Assembly (NCBI RefSeq): GCF_030408675.1
Contig: NZ_CP047200.1
Coordinates: forward strand, 2,722,864-2,786,863
DNA length: 64,000 nt
DNA from: Corynebacterium durum
GTDB taxonomy: Bacteria > Actinomycetota > Actinomycetes > Mycobacteriales > Mycobacteriaceae
Reading direction: 5' to 3'
This document shows positions 8,492 through 16,789 of the stretch, piece by piece (positions within the stretch are counted from its first letter, which is position 1; each line of letters starts with the position of its first letter). The position numbers and the translations under genes are program-made. The notes beneath the pieces are model-generated. The model was not told the origin of the DNA. It was given only the letters and a program-made list of their open reading frames with translations, and ran no database searches.

Positions 8492-8932
8492 ATGCTTACC
8501 CCTGTGAATACCCACAGCATCACGCAAGCACTGGAACGCACACCTGCCGGTCCAGTGCTTGCGGTATGTGGTGCAGTGTGCGGGTGTTTTGTGTTGAACT
8601 GGGCCGACCCAACAACGCCCGGAGGACCAACTCCACTATGCCCAACCAAAGCCCTTTTTGGCATAGACTGCCCTGGATGCGGCACTGCCCGTGCTTTGTA
8701 TTCCCTCACACACCTTGATGTATCCGCCGCCGTGCGCTACAACATTCTGGCTGTAGTCGCAGTGATTCTTGTTGGCTGGAGTTGGTGCGTGTGGCTCGGC
8801 AGAACCCTGGGCAAACGCGTCCCCGACTGGTCACAATGGCGGTATGCATCCTGGACAACCGCCGTTGTTGTGTTTGTATGGTTTATCATCCGACTGTTGC
8901 CGTGGGAACCGTTCGCAAGTCTGCGGGTGTAA
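8492..8932 (+). CDS. DUF2752 domain membrane protein
   Basis: A 146-residue protein with about three membrane helices and the diagnostic DUF2752 motif FGIDCPGCGTARALYSL (about residues 56-72). I start at ATG 8492 (MLTPVNTH...). The frame can be extended upstream to 8432, but that extension overlaps the CD225 gene and reads as non-protein-like sequence. Function is unknown. It probably forms a two-gene unit with the CD225 protein. Confidence 0.8.
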   Translation: MLTPVNTHSITQALERTPAGPVLAVCGAVCGCFVLNWADPTTPGGPTPLCPTKALFGIDCPGCGTARALYSLTHLDVSAAVRYNILAVVAVILVGWSWCVWLGRTLGKRVPDWSQWRYASWTTAVVVFVWFIIRLLPWEPFASLRV

Positions 8933-8971
8933 CCAGGGACATTATGAGGCGGTTGCGCTAGAATTCAACCT

Positions 8972-9331
8972 GTGAGTCCACGTAACTTATCTCGTTTTAC
9001 CTGGCCTGATGACGACCTTGCTATCAACAACTCTACGTCTACCTACGAGCTGATCACACAGCTCGTTATCATTCGGGAAAACCGTGGAATGACCATTGAT
9101 CAGGTCGCACAGCGTATGGGAGTAAACAAGTCCACCATCAGCCGTTTCGAGCGCGGAAACACCAATCCAACAATGAAGACCATTCGTCGCTATGCCGAAG
9201 CAGTGGGGGCGTATCTCGCAACCGTCGCTGTGCCTGTGGAGGATAACGGCCCGTGGCAAGATTTACTGTTCAATACAACCGACGCCCTGGAAAACAGCGA
9301 CTCAATTGCCCCTAAGGAACTGCTTGATTAG
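8972..9331 (+). CDS. XRE-family HTH regulator
   Basis: A 119-residue protein. The HTH lies at about residues 35-62: RGMTIDQVAQRMGVNKSTISRFERGNTNPT, a classic XRE/Cro fold. The C-terminal part is too short for a sensor domain. The start is GTG at 8972. A -10-like TAGAAT at 8959-8964 lies only 7 bases upstream, so the transcript is probably leaderless. It could be the antitoxin-type half of an HigA-like pair, but no partner toxin is adjacent. More likely a small stand-alone regulator. Confidence 0.8.
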   Translation: MSPRNLSRFTWPDDDLAINNSTSTYELITQLVIIRENRGMTIDQVAQRMGVNKSTISRFERGNTNPTMKTIRRYAEAVGAYLATVAVPVEDNGPWQDLLFNTTDALENSDSIAPKELLD

Positions 9332-9396
9332 CTAACTCCATGGCGAATAACGCGCTCAGGCAAGGAAGACCTGGCGGAGAAAGTGACGATTAACGC

Positions 9397-10005
9397 CTAT
9401 CCGCCGAAAGTATCCATAACCCACTGCCCAACACCAAGCAGTAACAGTATTCCAATTATCGCAAGAATAAGGCACGCCGTAACAAGTGTCCTGTGCCATG
9501 GAACTCCGGCTTTAACAGCAAGCCAGGCTCCCAGCATAGCGCCCAGCGTATTGAATAATAGATCGCTAATATCGGAGTATCCGACGCCGAGAATAAACTG
9601 CGTAATTTCAATACCAAGACTGAAGAAAAAACCTATGACAGCGGAACGCCGCACGGCTCCGCGTACTGGTCGTACGGGTTCGCCTGCTGTACTGGACCAC
9701 CGCCCATGCATTACCCACCACACACCAAGAAGAATTCCCAGTGGAACAAAAAGGGTAAGGTTTCCCATGGTGTTAAAAAGCGGATTGAAGAAGCCTCGCA
9801 CCCGGAAAAAATCATGGAAAGGGATGAGTTCAATGGATCGCGTGCGGTGCACACCGGTTCGCCACAACCCACCAATAGTGAGCATTGTTTTCAATTGGGT
9901 AAACCCGAGCGTCGCCACAAGGTAGGTTCCTATCGTCAACTTGAGGAACCTAAGGCTTGGTGGGGCACTTATCTGCATAACGATCGATCGTACCTCAGGT
10001 TTCAT
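9397..10005 (-). CDS. VanZ-family membrane protein
   Basis: About 202 residues with four to five membrane helices. The VanZ signature is visible as NTMGNLTLFVPLGILLG and ...EITQFILGVGYSDISDLLFNTLGAMLGAW. VanZ-like proteins are linked to teicoplanin resistance or cell-envelope functions, but most are uncharacterised. ATG at 10005 (MKPEV...) is my choice; GTG at 10065 and ATG at 9978 are alternatives, and none has a strong Shine-Dalgarno. Convergent with the XRE gene. Confidence 0.75.
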   Translation of the reverse strand: MKPEVRSIVMQISAPPSLRFLKLTIGTYLVATLGFTQLKTMLTIGGLWRTGVHRTRSIELIPFHDFFRVRGFFNPLFNTMGNLTLFVPLGILLGVWWVMHGRWSSTAGEPVRPVRGAVRRSAVIGFFFSLGIEITQFILGVGYSDISDLLFNTLGAMLGAWLAVKAGVPWHRTLVTACLILAIIGILLLLGVGQWVMDTFGG

Positions 10006-10149
10006 GGGGAGCTTCAGGTCGTAGCTGTTGTGTTGACCGTAAACGTGACCAGGTGTGATCTTCACTAAGTGAAGTTATGGCGTAGCCCATAGCAACGTTG
10101 ACACCTCAACAACTATGCACGGTATTTCCTTGATTGCCTGCCATCTTCA

Positions 10150-10440
10150 CAGCAGTTCAGACAGGACCATATTGTTACATGATTGGCCTTCTTCCAATCT
10201 TTCACACAAAGTATATGAATGGGATACGTAAACAATCATCGCAATACACAACGTGACTTGTATAAATTAGATATTCGACTAAATCAAAATTGGGGTTAGC
10301 TCAGATTCATGCTATTATCTCCAATGATAGCATCGATATGGAATCAGAACTGCTTGCAATGCAAACAGCAATGGAGGAGTAGGTTCTTAATCTGCAAGAA
10401 TAGCAAAATCGCCTGAAGTGGATGCAAATTTTGCATCAAA
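10150..10440 (+). pseudogene. Decayed MerR-family regulator
   Basis: Fragments of a MerR protein can be pieced together across frames. CYMIGLLP near 10175 resembles the recognition-helix end (Y-D-IGLL-P). GYVNNHRNTQRDLYKLDIRL starts at 10222 and resembles GYR-Y...DL..L..I..L. After a frameshift, LGLAQIHAIISNDSIDMESE (about 10290-10350) continues in-frame as LLAMQTAMEE. Two amber codons then interrupt VLNLQE and QNRLKWMQ, each where Gln would suit the dimerisation coiled coil. The remnant lies directly upstream of the ABC exporter genes, which it may once have controlled. The assignment is by pattern only. The rest of the gap (10006-10626) is AT-rich with no other gene seen. Confidence 0.55.
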
Positions 10441-10626
10441 TATCGCGCAGTTAACCTCAACACTTCCTTTGCTTGTATGCTTCCGTAGTCCATGTGGAAA
10501 CCCATGTAGGCACGCGTTTTATGACAAGGGGTCTACCCCCAGCATTACGCACGTCGCCAGTTATGCAAGCAGCTATGTCCCATAAGCACATTGACCCAAT
10601 TTTTGTATGCAAGGAAGGGCTAGATC

Positions 10627-11505
10627 ATGTCTGTTATCCAGGTATCTGGTCTGGTAAAAAATTTTGGGAATTTTCAGGCTTTAGCGGGACTAAATATGTC
10701 AGTGGAGGAAGGCACTGTTCATGGTTTTTTGGGCCCTAATGGCGCAGGAAAATCCACGACAATTCGCACATTATTGGGGCTATTACATCCAACCGCCGGT
10801 AAAGTCCGAGTGCTAGGAAAAAATCCGCTTCAACACCCAGAGATTTTACGTCGTGTCGGCTATGTTCCTGGCGAGGTTGCTCTCTGGCCTGCGCTTACAG
10901 GGTTAGAAACGTTGAACGCACTGGAATCGCTGCGTGGGTGGACTGTTAATCTTCGTCGGCGCGTGGAATTAATCGATGCATTTGACCTAGATCCGTCGAA
11001 GAAGGCACGTGATTATTCGACAGGCAATCGCCGTAAGGTGTTGCTTGTGTCTGCGTTATCCGCCGATGCGGATGTTCTTATTCTGGATGAACCAACGGCC
11101 GGGCTTGACCCTTTGATGGAACAGGTGTTCATGGAACAGGTACAGATCGAGCAACAGCGCGGAGCAACAGTGCTGCTCAGTAGCCATATTATGAGTGAGG
11201 TGGAACGATTATGTTCACACGTCACTGTGATTAAGCGTGGCGTAGCGGTGGAGAGTGGGCGTATAGATAGCTTGAAACATCTTTCGGCCTACACTGTGAC
11301 CGCGACTTTTCCTTATGGTATTCCACCTGAGTTAGCGGTTCTCCCGAACGCAACGGTGGCACCTCCTGTTCTCACGGTGACAACAACTCACGACAATGTG
11401 TCTGCGTTGCTTCTGCATATCATCACTCGTAGCGGGCAAAATATTAGCAGTACGCCAGCCACGTTAGAGGAGTTGTTCCTAAGCCATTATGAGGCTGATA
11501 CTTAA
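10627..11505 (+). CDS. ABC transporter ATP-binding protein, drug/tetronasin exporter type
   Basis: A 292-residue cytosolic ATPase subunit. Walker A is FLGPNGAGKST at about residues 36-46, the signature is YSTGNRRKVLL (a variant of LSGGQ) near 133, and Walker B is VLILDEPTAGLDPL near 151, followed by the H-loop LLSSH. The N-terminal VSGLVKNFGNFQALAGLNM and VPGEVALWPALTG segments are typical of actinobacterial exporters next to large two-half permeases, as in tetronasin resistance. AAGGAAGGG precedes the ATG. TAATG overlap with the permease gene shows translational coupling. Wobble is lower in G+C than in neighbouring core genes. Confidence 0.88.
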   Translation: MSVIQVSGLVKNFGNFQALAGLNMSVEEGTVHGFLGPNGAGKSTTIRTLLGLLHPTAGKVRVLGKNPLQHPEILRRVGYVPGEVALWPALTGLETLNALESLRGWTVNLRRRVELIDAFDLDPSKKARDYSTGNRRKVLLVSALSADADVLILDEPTAGLDPLMEQVFMEQVQIEQQRGATVLLSSHIMSEVERLCSHVTVIKRGVAVESGRIDSLKHLSAYTVTATFPYGIPPELAVLPNATVAPPVLTVTTTHDNVSALLLHIITRSGQNISSTPATLEELFLSHYEADT

Positions 11506-13100
11506 TGCTGCATAATATCGCGTACGTTAGTACATTGTATTTCCGTTTGCGTCGGAACTATTTAATAACCTGGATTGTGTCTCTTCTGGTACTGACAGCC
11601 ACATTTCCCATATCTTTTGAGTCGTATTACCCAGACTTGGATACGCGCACAGTTGTCGTTCACACAATGCAGAGCACTATGAGCACCCGAGCAATGTACG
11701 GGGTACTAGAGGACCCCGGCACAATTGGGCAGATGGTGGCGTGGAATGGTGGGGCATGGATCACTGTTTTGTGTTCCGTGATGGCCATTTTGTTGTTTAA
11801 TTCTCTCTACCGCATTCCCGAGGAAAGCGGGCATAGTGAATTGATTCGGTCGGTTGGAGTGTCCCATACGGTGATGTCAGCGGCCACTGTGGTCGTTTCT
11901 TTGGTGACTTCTGTTGTTATCGGAGCAGGCACTTTTGTTGTCCTGTGGATGGAAATGCTCATGGTAGATGAACTCACTTTCCGGGGAGCTTTATCCTTTG
12001 GAATTGTGGCATCATTGACGTTCATTGGTAGCATGTTAATTGCTGCGATTATTTCGGCACTGCTTCCATCGGCGTTATTTGTCAATCGCATTGGCCTGTT
12101 GTCCATTGCGGTCGCTTTTATCATGCGAGCCATCGCAGATATTGAAGATATTTCCACTCTCAATTGGTTATCCTTGTTGGGTTGGCGGAGTGTGATAAAG
12201 CCATACACGAATGACAGCTTAAGTAACGCGGCGCTCTGCCTACTCCTATGCATCAGCCTTGCCGTACTATGGGGCTTTTTGGAACTTCATCGTGAATATG
12301 GAACGGGTCGTATTCCTGCACGCTCTCGGGATGCTATTCCTCCACGTAATGTGGGTGGAATGCTGCGTTTGCGGTGGGTATTGGAGCGTGGGCAGTTAGC
12401 AACATGGGGAGTCGCGGTTATGATAATGAGCGGTTTCCTTACATCTCTTACGGGTTCGCTGAAGGATTTGTTCGACAACGAGCAGTTTGGTGCCATGATG
12501 AAGGAAAGCATGAGAACCACCGACCTGCAATCGGGCTTCCTTTCTCAGACTGTTCAGATTGTGGGAATCCTTGTCGCTATTGCCGGTGTTCAGATGGTTC
12601 TTCGACTACGTATAGAGGAGAAGGAGCGCCTTGTTGATCTCATGTGTTCTACGGGTATTCGACGCTGGACCCCTTTAGGTTCTGTGACCGTTACTTCTTT
12701 AGTAGCTACGTTATTACTTATGGTGGCGGGGGCTATTGCCTCGTTGTTTGGCGCACGTTTTTCCGACGATCCGGGTTTAGCCATGCGGTCACTTCTGTAC
12801 GGCTTTTTCGGCGAAGTAGGGCCTGTCATTGCAATGCTCGGAGTTGCGGTGGTATTTGTTGGGGCATTGCCTCGTTATGCCACGTTGGCTTGGACACCGT
12901 TGGTGTATTGCGTGGTGGTGGTATTTCTGGGTGATACGTTGAAACTTCCCGAATGGGCGATGGATTTGTCTGTGTTTAATCATCCGTTGTTTGCCGATGA
13001 ACTCACCACACGCGGCTGGATTCCCGTTGCCATGGCGTTCGCTGGTATTGCTGCAAGTGGTGTTGGTATTGTCGCAGCATCGTGGCGGGAAGTTCGCTAG
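11505..13100 (+). CDS. ABC-2 type exporter permease (polyketide-antibiotic/tetronasin family)
   Basis: A 531-residue polytopic protein with two homologous halves of about six helices each, joined near residues 265-300 by a basic cytosolic linker (ELHREYGTGRIPARSRD). The conserved segment LRIEEKERLVDLMCSTGIRRW lies before the last helices. This architecture is that of the large permeases encoded with tetronasin-type ATPases. Substrate is unknown; export of an ionophore, peptide or lipid is plausible. It follows its ATPase with a one-base overlap. The MerR remnant upstream suggests that regulation has been lost or changed. Confidence 0.82.
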   Translation: MLHNIAYVSTLYFRLRRNYLITWIVSLLVLTATFPISFESYYPDLDTRTVVVHTMQSTMSTRAMYGVLEDPGTIGQMVAWNGGAWITVLCSVMAILLFNSLYRIPEESGHSELIRSVGVSHTVMSAATVVVSLVTSVVIGAGTFVVLWMEMLMVDELTFRGALSFGIVASLTFIGSMLIAAIISALLPSALFVNRIGLLSIAVAFIMRAIADIEDISTLNWLSLLGWRSVIKPYTNDSLSNAALCLLLCISLAVLWGFLELHREYGTGRIPARSRDAIPPRNVGGMLRLRWVLERGQLATWGVAVMIMSGFLTSLTGSLKDLFDNEQFGAMMKESMRTTDLQSGFLSQTVQIVGILVAIAGVQMVLRLRIEEKERLVDLMCSTGIRRWTPLGSVTVTSLVATLLLMVAGAIASLFGARFSDDPGLAMRSLLYGFFGEVGPVIAMLGVAVVFVGALPRYATLAWTPLVYCVVVVFLGDTLKLPEWAMDLSVFNHPLFADELTTRGWIPVAMAFAGIAASGVGIVAASWREVR

Positions 13101-13188
13101 CCCCTGCACCATGTCAACCATACCAACGCGTATCGACGTCCCATTCACCCGCATTTTTGAAATCGAACTGGACCTGCAACGTCAGGTT

Positions 13189-13773
13189 TCAGGCACGCGC
13201 AAAGCGACGTGCGGCCTCAATCACGGAGGCGCGTCGTCTAGCATGTTCTTCCTCGGTAGGCTCGCCCGTTAACATACGTGCGACTTGGGGAGCGGCGAAC
13301 CACCATCCCGCGAGGGCAAGCACCAAAAAGGCAATATGGTCTGCGTCGATGGAGTTGGTGAGCACTCCTTGGCGTTGCCCGTCTGTCGCTGCCGCCGTTT
13401 TTTCTTCATACCGGGCACGCCGTGCCTCCTCATTAGGCACGTCCTTACCAAAAGCGAGACCTTCCCAGTGCAGAAGGCGTGTGAGTTCGGGTCGTTCACG
13501 GTGGTAGTCGTACACGTGTCCGGCGTAGTCGCCAATGTCGTAGGTGGCAAAGGAGTCAACGGGGATTGCCTGCGCGACTTTGGCTAGTTCTTCTTGCAGC
13601 ACTCTCGCCAGCAGTTCCCGCTTGCCGCCGAAGTAGTTGTAGATGCGTTCTTTGTTCACACCTGCTTCCTTGGCAATGCGCTCTATCGTCGTGCCATCTG
13701 GGCCGACGGCGGCGAATTGTTTTGTCGCAGCGTCGAGAATCTTTCGTTGTGTTCCTGCTGTGTCCCACGCCAT
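13189..13773 (-). CDS. TetR-family repressor of the divergent MFS gene
   Basis: A 194-residue TetR protein. HTH: GPDGTTIERIAKEAGVNKER followed by IYNYFGGKRELLARVL (about residues 24-58). The start is placed at ATG 13773 (MAWDTAGTQRKILDAAT), where TetR proteins normally begin; the frame extends to 13842 but only through the operator region. The ligand-binding part is ordinary. It faces an MFS exporter gene across an 89-base region with two palindromic operators, the standard layout for a drug-responsive repressor controlling itself and the pump. Confidence 0.88.
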   Translation of the reverse strand: MAWDTAGTQRKILDAATKQFAAVGPDGTTIERIAKEAGVNKERIYNYFGGKRELLARVLQEELAKVAQAIPVDSFATYDIGDYAGHVYDYHRERPELTRLLHWEGLAFGKDVPNEEARRARYEEKTAAATDGQRQGVLTNSIDADHIAFLVLALAGWWFAAPQVARMLTGEPTEEEHARRRASVIEAARRFARA

Positions 13774-13786
13774 CCTCTTGTCCTTT

Positions 13787-13849
13787 CCAACGGTAGCGTT
13801 GCATATTTTACCGGACGTTACTAGACTCCTTTTCCAACGCAACCGTTGG
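13787..13849. promoter_or_regulatory. Two TetR operators between tetR and the MFS gene
   Basis: CCAACGGTAGCGTTGC (13787-13802) and CCAACGCAACCGTTGG (13834-13849). The second is a perfect CCAACG-N4-CGTTGG palindrome. The first matches it at 15 of 16 positions when read on the other strand. Their dyad centres are 47 bases apart. One lies beside the tetR start and one beside the MFS start, so each promoter appears to have its own operator. Confidence 0.75.
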
Positions 13850-13862
13850 AAAGTAGGTCATC

Positions 13863-15017
13863 ATGCACACGTCCGACCATCCAGCACGGCGTAGCACGGC
13901 AGCCGCGTTGGTCATCACCGCTCTTTTCGTTCTTACACAGCTCTACTCCGCCATCCCCCTCATTGGTCCTGTGAGTACCGACCTTGGCGGAAACGCCACG
14001 TTTACTCTGTCCACTTCGTTCAGCCTGTGCTATGCACTAGGTTTCCTCATCTGGGGTCCCATCGCCGACCATTACGGCCGCCGCGCCTGCCTCCTCACTG
14101 GTATCGCCTTGCTCACCGTTGCGACCCTGAGCTGCGCCGTCACCACGTCTCTCGGCTCGCTTGCCGTTGCACGGTGCATTCAAGGCATTACCGCAGCAAG
14201 CTTTGCACCCATTGCTCTGGCCTATCTCAGCGATTCCACACCACCCGCCTGGAGAGGAACCGCAATCGGTGCGATGTCCACAGCATTTCTTGTCGCTGGA
14301 ATATTCGGGCAAGTCACAGCCCAAGCGATCACAGAGCGCTGGGGGTGGCATTGGGTGTTTGGCGCGAGCGCACTGATCCTGTTCATTTGCGCGGGAGCCA
14401 TTGCGGTCCTCATGCGGGACCGCACCACTCGCACTCCATACAGTTCGCTTATAGATCAATTCACCAGGGTAGGTGCCCTCTTGACCACCCCGACCATTCT
14501 GCTACTCTGCAGTGCACACGTCACCCTGTTATTGGTCTTTGTCGCCATGTACACGGCACTAGGGCCGCATCTTGTCACCCTCGGATATTCTCCCTCGGAT
14601 ATCCTCATCCTGCGGCTTGTTGGCTTGCCGGGTATGTTTGCGGCACTTGCGGTAGGGAAGCTATCACAGCGATTCAGCACAATTACCCTCGCTCGCGCGG
14701 GGTTTATCCTGGGTGCTGTGGGGCTCATCCTAGAAGCATGTATGCACACATCCATCACCGGAATAGGTGCTGCCAGCCTTGTCTGTGTCACTGGCGTTGC
14801 TGTCGCCGTAGCCACCATGATCACATTGTTTGGGCAGGTCGCCGCACCGAATCGCGCCACCGGCATGGCCATTAACGGGCTGGTCCTTTTCCTTGGGGCC
14901 AGTATCGGGCCACTTCTAGGCGCGGCAGGACTCAGCTTTTCCGCCCTCCTATTGGTACTGGCCGCGCTGTATTGCTGCGCGGCCCTAAGTCTCACCGTCG
15001 TGGCAAAGTTGCTTTAG
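13863..15017 (+). CDS. MFS efflux transporter
   Basis: A 384-residue, 12-helix major facilitator protein. Motif A is GPIADHYGRRACLLTG near residues 59-74, and the motif C-like region TAFLVAGIFGQVTAQ near residue 140 marks a drug:proton antiporter of the DHA1 type. Its start lies 14 bases after the second TetR operator. The gene overlaps the 3' end of the convergent secreted-protein gene by 4 bases. Substrate cannot be told. Confidence 0.85.
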   Translation: MHTSDHPARRSTAAALVITALFVLTQLYSAIPLIGPVSTDLGGNATFTLSTSFSLCYALGFLIWGPIADHYGRRACLLTGIALLTVATLSCAVTTSLGSLAVARCIQGITAASFAPIALAYLSDSTPPAWRGTAIGAMSTAFLVAGIFGQVTAQAITERWGWHWVFGASALILFICAGAIAVLMRDRTTRTPYSSLIDQFTRVGALLTTPTILLLCSAHVTLLLVFVAMYTALGPHLVTLGYSPSDILILRLVGLPGMFAALAVGKLSQRFSTITLARAGFILGAVGLILEACMHTSITGIGAASLVCVTGVAVAVATMITLFGQVAAPNRATGMAINGLVLFLGASIGPLLGAAGLSFSALLLVLAALYCCAALSLTVVAKLL

Positions 15018-16039
15018 CGAGCAACCTCCACGGTACCTAGCTGAACGGTACCCGCTTTCAGCGCAATTGGCCCTTGAGCATCCTTTGGTATGCGTCCAAT
15101 TTCCCTACGCTGCATACTGTCTTTGCCCACGTTGTGGGCAGTGGACACGAGCGCGGTCACCGCCCAGGTGCCGTCGTCACGAGGTTCGAGCCACGGATCC
15201 GCAACGGCCACTTCGACCATGTTGAAGCGTGCGGATACAGTCACAGTTCCCCGATAGTGACGCACCCCATCAGCAGTTTCCGAAGCCTTGTCCCGTGAAA
15301 AACTCAGGCGATCAGCACCCTGTTTAGCTGCACCATTCGTGGGGTTGACGCCGCCGCGCGTGTTTTTGGCAAACTGCTGAACTGCTGCGGCGTCGATAAG
15401 CAGGTCAGGCGTCGCAGCGGCGGGTGTATTGGGGCCAGCATCCGGCGAGTAGGATATCGGTACGAAAAACTCCTGGCGAGCGTCCACCGAACCAGCACCC
15501 GGGTAGACATACATGCCCCATTTATCACCCGTCGTATTCGCCGGTGGATCCACCACAACCCGCGCCGTGAAGGTACCGTCAGCGTTCATCGCCTGTGCTT
15601 GCCGCGCGATGGAACGCCGCATATCGACGGACCCCGCAGGTATAGAATCCAGCGTCCCTGCGGGCATTACCCACGCCATACGATCATGGGGGTGTGTGCG
15701 CACGGAACCCGGGACACCTTCGCTGGGCTTCCAGTGCTCAGGAAACGCACCATAGAGTACAAACAATCCGTTTGGGACCCCAGGCGGAACAGGCAGCACG
15801 AAGCCGCCACGGTTAGCATTCGGATCGAAGCCCGAACCATGAACAAGAAGGACATCACCACGATGCATCGTCTTGCCCTCAATGGAACGGCCTTGTTCAT
15901 CCGTCACACGAATCTGCGGTGACTCGTTGACCTGCGGAAAGATAGGTAAATTATCAGGAACCACAGGCATTGCGACTGCGGCAGGAGCGGCGGCCACGAC
16001 AACGGCCAACGCTAGGGGAAGGGCAGTGAATGATCGCAT
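15014..16039 (-). CDS. Secreted cell-envelope protein, probably iron-regulated
   Basis: A 341-residue exported protein: signal peptide MRSFTALPLALAVVVAAAPA with likely cleavage after AVA near residue 23, and no C-terminal anchor. The region GDVLLVHGSGFDPNANRGG through PSEGVPGSVRTHPHDRMAW looks like the Ig-like domain that accompanies HtaA-type haem-uptake proteins in corynebacteria. I see no clear HtaA domain itself. A DtxR-like box (15 of 19) overlaps the start codon, which argues for repression by iron. A role in iron or haem acquisition is inference from that box. The name is deliberately general. Confidence 0.6.
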   Translation of the reverse strand: MRSFTALPLALAVVVAAAPAAVAMPVVPDNLPIFPQVNESPQIRVTDEQGRSIEGKTMHRGDVLLVHGSGFDPNANRGGFVLPVPPGVPNGLFVLYGAFPEHWKPSEGVPGSVRTHPHDRMAWVMPAGTLDSIPAGSVDMRRSIARQAQAMNADGTFTARVVVDPPANTTGDKWGMYVYPGAGSVDARQEFFVPISYSPDAGPNTPAAATPDLLIDAAAVQQFAKNTRGGVNPTNGAAKQGADRLSFSRDKASETADGVRHYRGTVTVSARFNMVEVAVADPWLEPRDDGTWAVTALVSTAHNVGKDSMQRREIGRIPKDAQGPIALKAGTVQLGTVEVAR

Positions 16040-16057
16040 AAACTTAACCTACCCTTA
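16039..16057 (-). promoter_or_regulatory. DtxR-like iron box at the start of the secreted-protein gene
   Basis: Read on the minus strand, TAAGGGTAGGTTAAGTTTA matches about 15 of 19 positions of the DtxR consensus. It abuts the ATG at 16039, so a bound repressor would block a leaderless or near-leaderless transcript. Confidence 0.55.
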
Positions 16058-16120
16058 CACGCTAGAGTCCGGAAGGTGATTTCTGCTAGTCTCGAACAAA
16101 ATTTCGACGATATAACTATT

Positions 16121-16158
16121 GGTGTTACTGGTTGGCAGTATTCTTGCCAGCTAACACC
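16121..16158 (+). promoter_or_regulatory. Nested dyad operator of the toxin-antitoxin module
   Basis: Outer arms GGTGTTA (16121-16127) and TAACACC (16152-16158) enclose inner arms TGGCA (16133-16137) and TGCCA (16145-16149). A -10-like GATACT follows at 16160-16165. The antitoxin start is about 30 bases downstream, so binding would block the promoter: typical toxin-antitoxin autoregulation. Confidence 0.6.
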
Positions 16159-16189
16159 TGATACTCTAAGCAGGTGAGAGGAGGAAAAC

Positions 16190-16789
16190 ATGGATAACAT
16201 CACAATATCGGCAGACCTTGACCCGATGCTGGTAGCTGCGTATTTCATTGCCATTGATGAACTACGTGAGGACGCAGACGTTACACAACTGAAGCTTCAT
16301 AAGCTTCTATATTTTGCGCAGGCGAATTACTTAGCTAGCACAGGCTATCGCCTATTCGCATCAGACATTGAAGCATTTGAGCATGGCCCTGTTGTAGAAG
16401 AAATTCGACCACATTTCAAGCAATATGGTCGGCAAATAATCGTCTCAGCCGATGATGCAGTTGCACATAACGCAACCCAGGATGCCAAGGAACTTCCTCT
16501 TGATGTTATTGAGTTCCTTGATGCCGTATGGCAGCGTTTTGGCCAGCTCTCTGCATCGGAACTTCGTCAGATCTCACATGATGATGCTCCCTGGGAAGAA
16601 CACTACGATCCTGGTCAGCTGCACAGTGTGATTCCCGATAAAGAGATTCAGCAGTGGTATCGCAATGATACAACAGCCGATCGTCAGGTATATCACCCGC
16701 GTATATTCCGCGTGACTGATACTGATTTAGACAATCTTGACGCACCTCTCTCAGAAGAGGATCTCGCTCAGTGGATCACATCAGCATGA
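16190..16789 (+). CDS. Panacea-domain (DUF4065/SocA-like) antitoxin
   Basis: A 199-residue protein. The Panacea core is clear: MLVAAYFIAIDELRE, then QLKLHKLLYFAQANYLAST (about residues 37-55), then SDIEAFEHGPVVEEI (about 61-75). Panacea domains neutralise very diverse toxins by direct binding. The C-terminal about 60 residues (WYRNDTTADRQ...) probably carry the toxin-specific part. A strong GAGAGGAGG precedes ATG at 16190, as expected for the protein that must be in excess. The next gene overlaps by ATGA. A nested dyad lies over the promoter. Confidence 0.85.
   Translation: MDNITISADLDPMLVAAYFIAIDELREDADVTQLKLHKLLYFAQANYLASTGYRLFASDIEAFEHGPVVEEIRPHFKQYGRQIIVSADDAVAHNATQDAKELPLDVIEFLDAVWQRFGQLSASELRQISHDDAPWEEHYDPGQLHSVIPDKEIQQWYRNDTTADRQVYHPRIFRVTDTDLDNLDAPLSEEDLAQWITSA

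Noticed and set aside
10473..10739. 88-codon frame before the ABC ATPase
   Set aside because: It runs into the ATPase gene in another frame and its sequence is not protein-like.
14027..14875. 282-codon frame inside the MFS gene
   Set aside because: Shadow frame, rich in His/Arg/Cys, with no domain; the MFS reading explains the region.
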